Below, piece after piece: positions 8,638 through 18,359 of a DNA stretch of 55,152 bases (positions are counted from its first letter, which is position 1; each line of letters begins with the position of its first letter). The notes under the pieces were generated by a model. The model made no database searches. It saw only the letters and a program-made list of their open reading frames with translations, and was not told where the DNA came from. Position numbers and translations under genes: made by a program. Source of the stretch: UBA9647 sp049522195 (GTDB lineage: Bacteria; Bacteroidota; Ignavibacteria; UBA10030); contig JBEKOB010000026.1 of the NCBI GenBank assembly GCA_049522195.1, positions 1 through 55,152 on the forward strand. Reading direction: 5' to 3'.

Positions 8638-9843
8638 TTAATCCTTCTTTAGAAGTACCTCAACTTCCTTTGGCGACAGGCGCTTATCCATATTGATTTG
8701 TGAACCGGTGAAGGAAGCTTGATGGACATCGGCTTCCCGGAATGCACCGTACACACTCAAATCTCCGATGTCGACAATTTTACCAATAAGTTCGACCTGT
8801 CCGTTTTCTGCATTAACTTCTTCATCAAGATTGATTCCAATGTCAACAGTGGCGGCCGGAACCTGATCGTTGGCACTCAACTTCGCGTTTCTCAGAATGA
8901 CATCGTACAGGTACTTGGTGCCAAACGGAAGCCGTTCATACACAGTCAGGTCTGCCTGCCGGTACGTCCCGTTTGCGAGGGCATACAGACTCGTCATCAA
9001 CCCGACAGCATTGAGCTTCCGAATGAACATCTTCTCCCGATCACCCGGCCAACCACCGGATTCAACCAGGACTGTGCTCGTCCCCCATTTCTGTACATTG
9101 TCTCCAAACGCACGAGGCTCAAATGTGTCATCGTACTTCGAGACATGACCCGGTATGAATTCCTCTACCGCTGCAGCAAACACTGAGGCAACCTTCTTCG
9201 CTGCCAATCGGACGTGATTGTCACCGCGTGCCTCATCATATGCGGGTGCAAGGAGCGCGATGGTACTGACAACCTTCGAATTGCCAACCGTGTACCTCGG
9301 GTCCTGGTCATGGAGGTTAAAACCAAATTCCGGTTTGTAGGTCTGTTGCACGTCCTTCAAGATGCGCGCCTCGGGTGTCTCGAGCGCTAGTGCATCGCGG
9401 TTCATATCGATGGATTGTGCCGTGCGGCGCTGGAATCGTTCTGCTCCATCAGGATTGAGCATCGGTATCATCAGGAGATCGAGAGCATCGAGAATGCTCC
9501 GGGTGACGATATGCTCCGGCTTCCGCTTGAAAAAATTGAGGATGTCGAGCAACGCCATTGTCGCAGTCGACTCATCGCCGTGCATTTGTGACCAGAGAAG
9601 AACCTTCACCGTTCCCTTCCCAAGCCTGAGCAGCGAGATAGTTCGCCCCTCCGCAGATGTTCCCAGAGCTTTGACCCTGAAAAGATGTCCCGCGTTTAAT
9701 GGCTCCAGCCAACACAGCATATCACCTTGTGTGAACCGCCGGGAAGTAATCTCCGGTATGCTATAGGATGTGTAGTCGTCAAAAAGTTCCCGGGCGAATT
9801 TCGTATTGTTGAGAGTAGAGTCGGGTGTTTGTGAGTAGCTCAT
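8638..9843 (-). CDS. M14-family zinc carboxypeptidase
   Basis: A 401-residue M14 metallopeptidase. The zinc site is HGDE (H88, E91) plus a later His in FNLHDQDP (near 180). The general-base Glu is in VLVESGGWPG (near 263), and the substrate-binding region contains MNPDGAERFQRRT and DMNRDA. Family members remove C-terminal residues or cleave D-amino-acid/cell-wall peptides. No signal peptide is visible, so it may act in the cytoplasm on imported peptides. The last ~90 residues form an extra beta-rich domain. It stands alone, with 233 bp before the sigma gene. Confidence 0.9.
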   Translation of the reverse strand: MSYSQTPDSTLNNTKFARELFDDYTSYSIPEITSRRFTQGDMLCWLEPLNAGHLFRVKALGTSAEGRTISLLRLGKGTVKVLLWSQMHGDESTATMALLDILNFFKRKPEHIVTRSILDALDLLMIPMLNPDGAERFQRRTAQSIDMNRDALALETPEARILKDVQQTYKPEFGFNLHDQDPRYTVGNSKVVSTIALLAPAYDEARGDNHVRLAAKKVASVFAAAVEEFIPGHVSKYDDTFEPRAFGDNVQKWGTSTVLVESGGWPGDREKMFIRKLNAVGLMTSLYALANGTYRQADLTVYERLPFGTKYLYDVILRNAKLSANDQVPAATVDIGINLDEEVNAENGQVELIGKIVDIGDLSVYGAFREADVHQASFTGSQINMDKRLSPKEVEVLLKKD

Positions 9844-10060
9844 AAGGAAGATCTTCGAACGTGATGTGTTTTGATGGATGCCCGGAATGGGCTGCTTGAC
9901 AGTCGAAGATTGGGGTGGGTCTTCGGCTTACTGTTGTGTAACATCTCTAAGGTAGGAGGAAATTTTCACAATCGCACCTGTTGAAACTCTCTCTCCCTGT
10001 TGTACTGTGGAACTGTCTCCGGCGCAGTAGAAGAACCCAGCTCTTTCCCGCTGGAAAACA

Positions 10061-10089
10061 AAAAGGTCGGATTGACCATCCGACCTTTT
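10061..10089 (-). terminator. Intrinsic terminator after the D15-like gene
   Basis: A perfect 12-bp inverted repeat, AAAAGGTCGGAT (10061-10072) and ATCCGACCTTTT (10078-10089), with a 5-nt loop, sits 27 bp past the stop of the minus-strand gene. On the minus strand the stem runs into TTTTTGTTTT. It could also work weakly in the other direction. Confidence 0.85.
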
Positions 10090-10115
10090 CTCTGCAAATC
10101 ATTCTGTGCGGCTTC

Positions 10116-11810
10116 TCAGAAGGGGCGTGAGAATCGGAAGATGAAGTGAGCAGGCTCGCTTCTGTCCGTGCGCCAGACAAATGCCAGCCGGAATGCACCG
10201 CTGCGCGACGCTACTCCGGCCCCTACGTCATGCCTGAACTCTGAGAACTTGATACCATCGAAGCCGCTTGTCCAGAGAGCGTCATTGTCAACCGTACGCA
10301 CAAGGCCTGCATCTGTAAGAACCAGGAGATTGATCCCGCGCATCAACCAACTTGGCCAGAAACTGAGGTCGCCAAGAAAATCGCCGTTGACGATCAGCTC
10401 CGCATTCATCAGGAGCATCCGGTTTCCCATCTCACCTTTGAATGGAAAGCCCTGGACCGTTCCAAGTCCCCCAATCTCGAATGTTTTTTGAAGTGGCAGC
10501 GCTCCTTCAGATGTACTGACCCGAACGCGGATGTTGAGGTTGTCGTATCGCCCCAAAGGCTGATAGCGCCGGATATCCGCGACATAACGATTGAACGTGA
10601 ATTCCCCTCCAAGATTCTTGTCAGCAACCTCCACCGTCCCCAACAAGCTCCACCCTTCAGGACCATAAATCGTTGTCGTCTCAGTGCTCAATCCAGCCGT
10701 AGTGAGTATGCTTCGCATCTTCCCGTCATCAATTGCAGGATTGGGACGGAAGCGCTTGTTGCCGCCGAAGAGTGACCATTCTGTCTGGCTCTCCATCGAG
10801 GTGTACTCGTCCGCCAGATACCCAACTTTCAGCTGGCCGGTGAGGTAATCACGCTGGGTGGCATAGCCGAGGTTGATTGCATATCCATCCCGGCGAAAAT
10901 AGTCACGAAAGTCTTCGTGAATCAGGATGGCCGCTGCCGTATTCTCATGTACGCCGATCAGCCAGTCATCTTTTGTGTCGGTCAGACTGTGTCCTTCGAC
11001 TTCAACTTCGATTAACTGTCCGTCATCAAACGCGAATTGTCTGCTCAGACCCAGGTTACCACGCCAGTTGTGCGACTTGAATCCGTATCCTATCGATCCG
11101 TACAGACTGTACGAACGTTGATTATCCCAGTAGTACCGCTTTTCCGATCCGGCACCGAGAAATAATCCTTCGACGCGATTGTACCTGAAGATGAAATTAT
11201 CCAGATTTGTCGTTTCGCTGACCCAGTTCGCGTTGAGCTTTGTCGAGGATCTGCGGAAATTTTTCTCTTCCTCTCTGTAGGCTTTTTCCTTTTTGGAGCT
11301 GCTCTTGTCGATATAGCCAACGACAATCGCATCGTCATCCTTGTTCACTTCGCCATTGATGACTTTGATGTTCCCGCCGACATATGCTCCATCTCTTATA
11401 TAGAGGTCACCACCGATGACGAGGACGTCCCCGTTGACATGTCCATAGATTGTGAGGTCACCACCTTTGACGACGACATTCGTATTCAGGGTATCACCTC
11501 TCTGGATGACGGTGTTGCCTTGATAGGTGACATTGCTGTCTTCCGCGACCATTATGGCATTGTCGCCTGAGGGCTGCGTTCCGCGCACATTTTTGAACGA
11601 ATCCTTTTTCAAGACTGGTTCAGCGCCGCGGCCCGAGAGCTCTCGTTCGAGTTTGTCGATCACATCTTCAACAATCGATCCGATCTGTTGGCCGAGACTT
11701 TCATGCTTGTCGTTCTCGGCAGTTTCTTTCTTTGTGGTCTGTGCTTCCGCTATCGCAAGTGCAAGAACGGCGCACACCAACGTCATAGAGATTCTTGAAA
11801 GGAGATTCAT
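10116..11810 (-). CDS. Outer-membrane D15-like beta-barrel with bactofilin-like N-terminal stalk
   Basis: A 564-residue exported protein. A signal peptide (about 1-23, cleaved after AIAEA) is followed by a charged helix (about 35-62) and then about 85-165 of short alternating strands (TVIQRGDTLNTNVVVKGGDLTIYGHVNGDVLVIG and onwards) like polymer-forming bactofilin/beta-helix rungs. From about 195 to the end is a barrel with alternating aromatic strands, VQGFPFKGEMGNRMLLMNAEL typical of the BamA/D15 superfamily, and a terminal Phe, the outer-membrane insertion signal. Only the barrel end of BamA is present; there are no POTRA domains. The function may be secretion, adhesion or envelope organisation. 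GAGGTGATG precedes the start. A strong terminator follows. Confidence 0.85.
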   Translation of the reverse strand: MNLLSRISMTLVCAVLALAIAEAQTTKKETAENDKHESLGQQIGSIVEDVIDKLERELSGRGAEPVLKKDSFKNVRGTQPSGDNAIMVAEDSNVTYQGNTVIQRGDTLNTNVVVKGGDLTIYGHVNGDVLVIGGDLYIRDGAYVGGNIKVINGEVNKDDDAIVVGYIDKSSSKKEKAYREEEKNFRRSSTKLNANWVSETTNLDNFIFRYNRVEGLFLGAGSEKRYYWDNQRSYSLYGSIGYGFKSHNWRGNLGLSRQFAFDDGQLIEVEVEGHSLTDTKDDWLIGVHENTAAAILIHEDFRDYFRRDGYAINLGYATQRDYLTGQLKVGYLADEYTSMESQTEWSLFGGNKRFRPNPAIDDGKMRSILTTAGLSTETTTIYGPEGWSLLGTVEVADKNLGGEFTFNRYVADIRRYQPLGRYDNLNIRVRVSTSEGALPLQKTFEIGGLGTVQGFPFKGEMGNRMLLMNAELIVNGDFLGDLSFWPSWLMRGINLLVLTDAGLVRTVDNDALWTSGFDGIKFSEFRHDVGAGVASRSGAFRLAFVWRTDRSEPAHFIFRFSRPF

Positions 11811-12002
11811 GGCATCACCTCGGATAGGAGTTGTGGCTTCTTAAACCTACGCTGATTTTGGGAAAAAAGTTGCGGAAATGGGGAACAGGAAGATGCTTCG
11901 GGGACGGAGAGCCCCCTGGATTTTCAAATCCAACAAAATTCCCAATGAGGGCGTATTTTCGTATATTCAGAGCAGATACTGATTTCATTTTAAGAGGCAT
12001 CT

Positions 12003-12719
12003 ATGCGCTTAGCCATCAACATCGACCACATTGCCACCCTCCGCAACGCCCGGGGAGGTGTTGAGCCCAGCCTCGTTAAGGCAGCTCGGATTTGTGAAGG
12101 AGCGGGCGCCCGCGGCATTGTCTGCCACCTCCGCGAGGACCGGCGGCACATCCGCGATGCTGATGTCCGTGATCTTCGGAAAACCATTACCACGAAGCTT
12201 GATCTCGAAATGGCTGCAACCGAAGAGATCATACGTGTTGCTCTCGATGTCGTCCCTGACTTCGTCACGCTCGTTCCCGAGCGACGCCAGGAACTGACAA
12301 CGGAAGACGGGCTCGATGTCGTTGCCGGCAAGAAGCATCTCCAGGACGTGATCAGGACGTTTCATGGAAATCAGATCAAGGTGAGCCTGTTCGTGAATCC
12401 GGTGAAAGAACAGATCAGGGCCGCACATGAAATCGGCACAGACATGATCGAGATTCACACAGGCGAGTATTCTGAAGCTGCAACGCCGCGGAAGCAGGAA
12501 GAACTCTTGGTCCATGTGCAGGAATCCGCCGCCCTCGCCAAATCGCTCGGTTTGGGAGTTCATGCCGGGCACGGGCTGAACTATTCAAATGTCAGCCCGA
12601 TCGCAGCGATCCGGGATATCGATGAACTCAGCATTGGATATGCGATCGTTGTACGATCTATGTTCGTTGGCTTGGAGCTTGCAGTTCAGGAGATGCATTC
12701 CCTCGTAACATTGGGTTAG
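12003..12719 (+). CDS. pdxJ: Pyridoxine 5'-phosphate synthase PdxJ
   Basis: A 238-residue TIM-barrel enzyme of the DXP-dependent vitamin B6 pathway. It joins 3-amino-2-oxopropyl phosphate with 1-deoxy-D-xylulose 5-phosphate to make pyridoxine 5'-phosphate in the cytoplasm. Diagnostic segments are LAINIDHIATLRNARGG at the N-terminus, HLREDRRHI (active-site His and phosphate-binding Arg residues), LVPERRQELTTEDGLDV, and HAGHGLNYSNV near the C-terminus. The length matches the family exactly. It is divergent from the D15-like gene across 192 bp. Several PLP enzymes sit elsewhere in the window, but no other B6 gene. Confidence 0.97.
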   Translation: MRLAINIDHIATLRNARGGVEPSLVKAARICEGAGARGIVCHLREDRRHIRDADVRDLRKTITTKLDLEMAATEEIIRVALDVVPDFVTLVPERRQELTTEDGLDVVAGKKHLQDVIRTFHGNQIKVSLFVNPVKEQIRAAHEIGTDMIEIHTGEYSEAATPRKQEELLVHVQESAALAKSLGLGVHAGHGLNYSNVSPIAAIRDIDELSIGYAIVVRSMFVGLELAVQEMHSLVTLG

Positions 12720-12768
12720 CCCCACACATTTACACTTCTTCCCTCAGACAATTCTCCACGGAGGACCT

Positions 12769-15192
12769 ATGAGGATAACGTCTGGCCTTTGCGTACTGCT
12801 TCTTCTTGCCACATCAACTGCGGGAGGACAGACTTCCTTTCCCTCCTACTACAGACAAAACGATTTTCTCCTTACCTCTCCCGGGGCATTTAAGTTCGGA
12901 CTGTATGGATATGATAACCCCGCGCTGCCATCTCTTCTTCGGGAGCCCGATGTTTCATTTCTGTGGTCGGACCAGACCGGGAAATGGGATTCGTTCAACC
13001 GGTGGGGAGTTTTTGCAGCCGCACCCGGAGTCGGGTTTGGATTGATTCATGAAACGAACGGCTCGGAGTACGTCACAGATTACAAGGTCTCGCTTTCGAC
13101 AGGCGACCGAACTCTGAGCACGGGCATTGCTTATGGTTGGTCGAGCGGCTATACTCGATTCTATAACCGATCCAACCTTGTCACCGTGGGAAGTTTGTTC
13201 AGGCCGAACTATTTTCTTTCCGTTGGATTTCTCGGCACGCTCGCCCTGCAGAGCAGGGGAGCGAACGAGGCCGCAGCCGACGTCGCTGTGCGTCCTTTTG
13301 GGAACGAATGGATCACGATCTTCGGCGACTATGCGATTCAGGACAAACAGTCACCACAGAACGGACATTGGAGCACTGGCGGTGCATTGGAAATCCTTCC
13401 AGGTGTTTGTTTCACTGGCCGCTTCTTCGACACCAAGGCGTTTACGGTCGGCGTGCAGCTCAGTCTGGGTCGCGGCGGCGTGACAACGCAGGCACATTTC
13501 GATGCGAATCAGAGACACAGTTTCAACACATACGGTCTCAGGCTTGGCGCATTCGATCGAACGACGTTCACGAGTCGCGGACATGACTATCTCAACCTCA
13601 ATCTTCTTGGCCCCATCAAGTACCAACGATTCCGGTTCCTCGACAATGCGCATACGCTCAGCGATCTGCTTGATGCAATCGAGGCGGCGAAAGAAGATCC
13701 TGCTGTCGCGGGCATCGCCATCAACACATCGGGAATGGTTGCCGACAAAGAGCTTCTCTGGGAGGTCCGCGAGAAGCTGAAGGAATTCAGGACAACAGGA
13801 AAGCACGTTGTGATATTTATCGACCAGGCAGACATGAACAAATATCACTTTGCCTCGGTTGCAGACAGGATCGTCATGGACCCGCAAGGATTGATCCAGC
13901 TCAACGGATTTCTCATGGGTAGGACGTTCCTCAAAGGAACACTCGAGAAGGTTGGTGTTGGATTTGATGAATGGAGGTTCTTCAAATACAAATCTGCGAA
14001 CGAGAGTCTCTCGCGCGACAAGATGTCCGATGCAGATCGTGAGCAGCGCCAGAAGCTTGTCGACGACAGCTATAAACTCGCGAAGACAGATATCTGCGCC
14101 AGCCGCGGGCTCTCAGCCGAACGATTTGATGCGATGGTCAATGATGAGGTCGTGTACATAGCCGCAGACGCTGTTGAGAAGGGGCTTGTCGATACAGTAG
14201 GCAGATGGGAAACAGTCGAACAGGTCATCAAGAACCTGGAGGGGACCGCCAAGCGTTATGTCGCTGCCGGTGCTCTGGAGCGGTTTGTGCGTCCCACCGA
14301 TTCGCGCTGGAGCGAACCCCCGACGATAGCCGTGATTTATGCGCTTGGTGCATGTGCCATGGACGAGGGAATCACTGCCCGTCAATTAGTGAATGACGTT
14401 GAGGCGGCAGTCAACAATAGCAAGGTCAAAGCCATTGTCCTTCGGGTCGACTCGCCCGGAGGCGACCCAATGGCCTCAGACTACATTGCAGAGGCGCTCA
14501 AAAAGGCAAAGGGGAAGAAACCAGTCATTGTCTCTCAGGGGGCTGTCGCCGCATCCGGGGGATACTGGCTGTCGATGTATGCCGACACCATTGTTGCCGC
14601 TCCGACAACGATCACGGGCTCCATCGGCGTTATTGGTGGTTGGGTTTACAGCAAGGGAATCAAAGAGACTCTGGGGATGTCCACTGATTTCGTGAAGGCC
14701 GGCGAGCACGCCGACCTTGGCTTCGGTTTCACGCTCCCCTTCATCGGCCTGGGACTTCCAGACAGGAATCTGACCGAGCCTGAGCGCTCCCGTATGGAAT
14801 ATACGATTCGATCGATGTACAAGGATTTTGTTCAGCGCGTCGCGGCGGGACGCAAGAAAACCGAAGAGTACATTGGCTCTATTGCGCAGGGACGGGTCTG
14901 GTCTGGCTACGATGGGCTCTCGAATGGCCTTGTTGATGTTCTTGGTGGTCTTGAGACCGCAATCAATATCGCGAAGGAGAGAGCCGGAATTCCCAAAGGG
15001 AGTGACATCGATATTCTGTCATTGCCAAAGCCTGGGCTCATCAACTTCGGTCAGTTTATTCCAAAGATTGTCGGCGTGGAGAGTGGCAAGAAAGATCCCC
15101 TCTTCGAGCATCTTAAATTCCGTTTGCAGCACAACGGCCAACCGATGCCGGTGTTGCCCGTTGAAGATATCGATTTCCTCAGAGAGTACTAA
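12769..15192 (+). CDS. sppA: SppA-type signal peptide peptidase fused to an N-terminal beta-barrel-like domain
   Basis: An 807-residue exported protein. A signal peptide (about 1-21) is followed by about 240 residues of alternating, aromatic-rich strands (FGLYGYDNPAL, GVGFGLIHETNG, TLSTGIAYGWSSGYTRFYN) that resemble an outer-membrane barrel. From about 285 is a tandem SppA peptidase like the E. coli 67K form, with the catalytic Lys in KYKSANES (K408) and Ser in VAASGGYW (S596); their spacing suits a Ser-Lys dyad. SppA cleaves leftover signal peptides and other membrane-associated segments. The fused N-terminal domain is not part of classical SppA. GGAGG precedes the ATG. The next gene, another secreted peptidase, starts 45 bp later. 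Confidence 0.9.
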   Translation: MRITSGLCVLLLLATSTAGGQTSFPSYYRQNDFLLTSPGAFKFGLYGYDNPALPSLLREPDVSFLWSDQTGKWDSFNRWGVFAAAPGVGFGLIHETNGSEYVTDYKVSLSTGDRTLSTGIAYGWSSGYTRFYNRSNLVTVGSLFRPNYFLSVGFLGTLALQSRGANEAAADVAVRPFGNEWITIFGDYAIQDKQSPQNGHWSTGGALEILPGVCFTGRFFDTKAFTVGVQLSLGRGGVTTQAHFDANQRHSFNTYGLRLGAFDRTTFTSRGHDYLNLNLLGPIKYQRFRFLDNAHTLSDLLDAIEAAKEDPAVAGIAINTSGMVADKELLWEVREKLKEFRTTGKHVVIFIDQADMNKYHFASVADRIVMDPQGLIQLNGFLMGRTFLKGTLEKVGVGFDEWRFFKYKSANESLSRDKMSDADREQRQKLVDDSYKLAKTDICASRGLSAERFDAMVNDEVVYIAADAVEKGLVDTVGRWETVEQVIKNLEGTAKRYVAAGALERFVRPTDSRWSEPPTIAVIYALGACAMDEGITARQLVNDVEAAVNNSKVKAIVLRVDSPGGDPMASDYIAEALKKAKGKKPVIVSQGAVAASGGYWLSMYADTIVAAPTTITGSIGVIGGWVYSKGIKETLGMSTDFVKAGEHADLGFGFTLPFIGLGLPDRNLTEPERSRMEYTIRSMYKDFVQRVAAGRKKTEEYIGSIAQGRVWSGYDGLSNGLVDVLGGLETAINIAKERAGIPKGSDIDILSLPKPGLINFGQFIPKIVGVESGKKDPLFEHLKFRLQHNGQPMPVLPVEDIDFLREY

Positions 15193-15237
15193 GATAAGAA
15201 CGATCCATTCACTCAACCTCATCGCGGAGAGATCACT

Positions 15238-16704
15238 ATGCGCAAACACACCCTGATCCTCATCTGCTTCTTCATCCTCTCACCGCTTGTCTCACTGGCT
15301 CAGGAGGGGTTTTCTCTCTTCACCAAGGATTTTCCGCCTGAAGAATTTGCAGCGCGACGCGCGGGGATCTACGATGCGATTGGAACTTCGGCCATCGCTG
15401 TGCTCCAGGGAGCGCCGGGTCCGGCCGGCTACGTTCGCTTTCGCCAGTCCAATGAATTCTACTACCTGAGCGGAATCGAGATTCCTTACTCTTATCTCCT
15501 GCTCGACGGATCGCAACGGCGCGCGACTCTCTATCTCCCCCACCGCAACGAAGGCCGGGAACGGGCCGAAGGGAAAACTTTGACACCCGAAGAGGCCACG
15601 CTTGTGAAGGAGCTTTCGGGAATCGATGCAGTGTATGGTGTTGATATTCTTCCTGAGCACCTTGCACGGTATGCCCGCGGAAATGTTCTCCGCACCCTTT
15701 TTACGCCCTTCAGCCCCGCGGAGGGTTTTGCAATGAGCCGTGACCTCGCGGTTCGCTCCGTCGGAGATGCTGCAGTGGATCCGTTTGACGGGCGTGCCTC
15801 ACGCGAAGGCAACTTCATTCAGCTTCTTCGTCTTCGATTTCCTCAATTCGACATACGTGATCTTACTCCTACGTTGGACAATCTCCGACTCATCAAGAGC
15901 CCGCGTGAAATCGCATTGATACAAAAGGCAACTCAGCTCTCCGGATTGGCCCTGATGGAGTGCATGCGATCGACGAAACCGGGGATCATGGAATACGAGC
16001 TCGATGCTGTTGCGAAGTACATCTATTACAGAAACGGTGCACAAGGAGAAGCGTACTTCTCTCTCATTCAGAGCGGGCCCAATGCAATGGTCGGACATTA
16101 CAACGCCAACAAGAGACAAATGCAGGATGGAGATTTTCTCCTGATGGATTTTGCTCCCGACTATGGATACTACATGAGCGACCTTACACGGATGTGGCCT
16201 GTGAATGGGAAGTTCAGCAACCATCAGCGCGAGCTGTATGAATTCTACGTCGGATGCTATCGCTCGGTTCTCAGAGCGATCCGGCCCGGAGCAACGGCAC
16301 AGACAATCTTGCAGGATGCCGTGCGGGAAATGGATGGCATCCTTTCAAAGACAACGTTTTCGAAGCCCGTCTATGAGGTTGCAGCTAAGCGTTTCGTCGG
16401 TACGTTTCGAACATCGTCTCAAAGTCCCCGCGCGATGCTTGGCCACTGGGTCGGCATGTCGACCCACGATGTTGGACAGGATTGGGGTCCGCTCCGTGCA
16501 GGAATGGTCTTCACCATCGAGCCCGCCTTTACAGTCCCCGAGGAAGCGATCAACATCCGTTGTGAGGACCTGATTATCATCACAGATCGCGGATCGCAGA
16601 TTCTTTCTGATTTTGTGCCTCTGGATATGGCGGGAATTGAGAAACAGATGGTGGGAAAAGGTATGCTGCAGGAATATCCACGTGCGAAACCCATAGAGAA
16701 ATGA
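15238..16704 (+). CDS. Secreted Xaa-Pro aminopeptidase-like M24 peptidase
   Basis: A 488-residue protein with a signal peptide (MRKHTLILICFFILSPLVSLAQ), an aminopeptidase-P N-domain (about 30-190) and an M24 pita-bread domain (about 220-470). Five dinuclear metal ligands can be read: two Asp in LMDFAPDYGYYMSDLTR, His in MSTHDVG, Glu in FTIEPAFT and Glu in IRCEDLII. Family enzymes remove an N-terminal residue before proline. The export signal places it in the periplasm or outside. GGAGAG lies 8 nt upstream of the ATG. It probably shares an operon with the SppA fusion. Confidence 0.92.
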   Translation: MRKHTLILICFFILSPLVSLAQEGFSLFTKDFPPEEFAARRAGIYDAIGTSAIAVLQGAPGPAGYVRFRQSNEFYYLSGIEIPYSYLLLDGSQRRATLYLPHRNEGRERAEGKTLTPEEATLVKELSGIDAVYGVDILPEHLARYARGNVLRTLFTPFSPAEGFAMSRDLAVRSVGDAAVDPFDGRASREGNFIQLLRLRFPQFDIRDLTPTLDNLRLIKSPREIALIQKATQLSGLALMECMRSTKPGIMEYELDAVAKYIYYRNGAQGEAYFSLIQSGPNAMVGHYNANKRQMQDGDFLLMDFAPDYGYYMSDLTRMWPVNGKFSNHQRELYEFYVGCYRSVLRAIRPGATAQTILQDAVREMDGILSKTTFSKPVYEVAAKRFVGTFRTSSQSPRAMLGHWVGMSTHDVGQDWGPLRAGMVFTIEPAFTVPEEAINIRCEDLIIITDRGSQILSDFVPLDMAGIEKQMVGKGMLQEYPRAKPIEK

Positions 16705-16999
16705 CGCTTGACGACAAAGCACAACCGAACCGGAACGGACGGAACTTGTATCTAGCCCCACCGGGCATTACGATATCAGCGTGAATCAAGTTTTGTCATC
16801 TTCAGCAGGGATGTGCACTGCGTCAACAAGAATGTTCTGGAGTTTTCTGACATTAGTGCCGACATTATAGAAGTCTGTACCCCGTGATCGCGGGGCAGGG
16901 CATTGGTTACCACATTCATCACGGAATGCGGCCCCTTGCGCTGAGAGGAGAGAGATCGAGAGATTTGAGCGCGATCATTCCCGAAACGACGCTATCACT
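16705..16999. other. Non-coding gap
   Basis: No convincing gene. The only structure I see is a short CCCCG/CGGGG hairpin at about 16880-16895 without a T run. The promoter of the downstream PLP gene is probably here but is not recognisable. Confidence 0.4.
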
Positions 17000-18157
17000 G
17001 TGACCATCTCTATGCGACCACCAGGATCCATTCTCGAGCTTCCGACACCGGCACTTTTGCTCGATCAGATTATTCTCGAGCGAAATCTCACCCGAATGCA
17101 GGATCGCGCAAACACGTTCGGCGTTTCGCTGCGCCCGCACATCAAGACTCATAAGTGCATCGAGATTGCGAACCATCAACTGGAATTGGGAGCCCGCGGG
17201 ATTACGGTATCGACATTGTTTGAGCTCGAGCAGTTTGTCGCAGCCGGGTTCAACGACATCACCTGGGCACTTCCGCTGATCCCTGACCATATCGAGCGAA
17301 TCCTCGAACTATCGGATAAGGCGACGATTCGGGTCGTGATCGACAGCCCGGAGATGTTCCAGCGTCTCGACGCGATCGAACGGGTCGGGAGCGAACGTTT
17401 CCACGTTTGGCTCAAGGTTGATTGTGGCTACCACCGCGCCGGCATCGATCCAAAGTCCCAGCTCGCCGAACAGCTTATGCAATCGCTAAACGAATCTAGA
17501 AACCTCATCTTTGACGGCATCCTGACCCACGCAGGGCATTCGTACGACTCTCACAACCGGGCAGATATCCTGGTGGTTGCCGAACAGGAACGGTCTGTGA
17601 TGGTCGAATTTGCAGAGCGCATGCGGACCAAAGGGTGCAAGGTTCCGATGGTGAGCATTGGCTCTACTCCCACCATGTCGGTAACGGAAAACCTTGACGG
17701 TATCAACGAAATCAGGCCAGGAAACTACGCCTTCTATGATTATACCCAGGTTATGATCGGCAGCTGTGGTGTAGCCGACTGCGCCCTCACAGTGCTTTCC
17801 TCGGTTGTGTCGCACCAACCAGGCGCGTCGCACTTTATCCTCGATGCGGGTGCCCTTGCCCTCTCGAAGGACCCCGGGCCTCTCCATATCAGCAACGATA
17901 TGGATATGGGGATTATTTACGAGGACTATGACCGGAAGCGTCTCCAGGCACACGTTCGCGTCAAGACGCTCTCACAGGAACATGCCAAGGTCCTGATTTC
18001 GGAATCTTCGAACCTGCGCGACCACTACAAGGTAGGAGACAAAGTCCGGATCCTTGAGCATCATTCCTGTCTGACGGCGGCCAACTTTGACTATTATTAT
18101 GTAGTCAAAGGATACGAAGTGGTCGACAAGTGGAAGATACTTCGCGGGAGGGCCTGA
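17000..18157 (+). CDS. D-threonine aldolase / D-serine dehydratase-like PLP enzyme
   Basis: A 385-residue fold-type III PLP enzyme (alanine-racemase-like N-barrel). The PLP lysine is in RPHIKTHK (K49). The C-terminal EHHSCLTA supplies the His/Cys metal ligands typical of D-threonine aldolases and eukaryote-type D-serine dehydratases; other conserved pieces are WLKVDCGYHRAGI, GILTHAGHSYD and SIGSTPTMS. It likely degrades a D-beta-hydroxy amino acid to glycine plus an aldehyde, or deaminates D-serine; sequence alone does not decide. The start is GTG at 17000, with an ATG at 17012 equally possible; neither has a clear ribosome site. No signal peptide. Confidence 0.88.
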   Translation: MTISMRPPGSILELPTPALLLDQIILERNLTRMQDRANTFGVSLRPHIKTHKCIEIANHQLELGARGITVSTLFELEQFVAAGFNDITWALPLIPDHIERILELSDKATIRVVIDSPEMFQRLDAIERVGSERFHVWLKVDCGYHRAGIDPKSQLAEQLMQSLNESRNLIFDGILTHAGHSYDSHNRADILVVAEQERSVMVEFAERMRTKGCKVPMVSIGSTPTMSVTENLDGINEIRPGNYAFYDYTQVMIGSCGVADCALTVLSSVVSHQPGASHFILDAGALALSKDPGPLHISNDMDMGIIYEDYDRKRLQAHVRVKTLSQEHAKVLISESSNLRDHYKVGDKVRILEHHSCLTAANFDYYYVVKGYEVVDKWKILRGRA

Positions 18158-18359
18158 TCCCTCTTCCTCCCCTATCATGAGACCGGTCACGCGTCATTCC
18201 GGCCAGGCACCCACTTGTGATTGATCCGCATTCCAGCTAACACCGCTCAGGCACCTTCAATTCTTCGACCCGGTGCCCGGCTGCGCGCTGCTTCCCCGGC
18301 GCATCCATTCATAGACTTTTTCATAGTTTCGTGCTATCTTCCAGCACTTCCCAAGCGTT

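Noticed and set aside
18158..18359. M-box (Mg2+) riboswitch before the MgtE-N/Nramp pair
   Set aside because: I looked for the conserved M-box core and saw none. A covariance-model search would be decisive.
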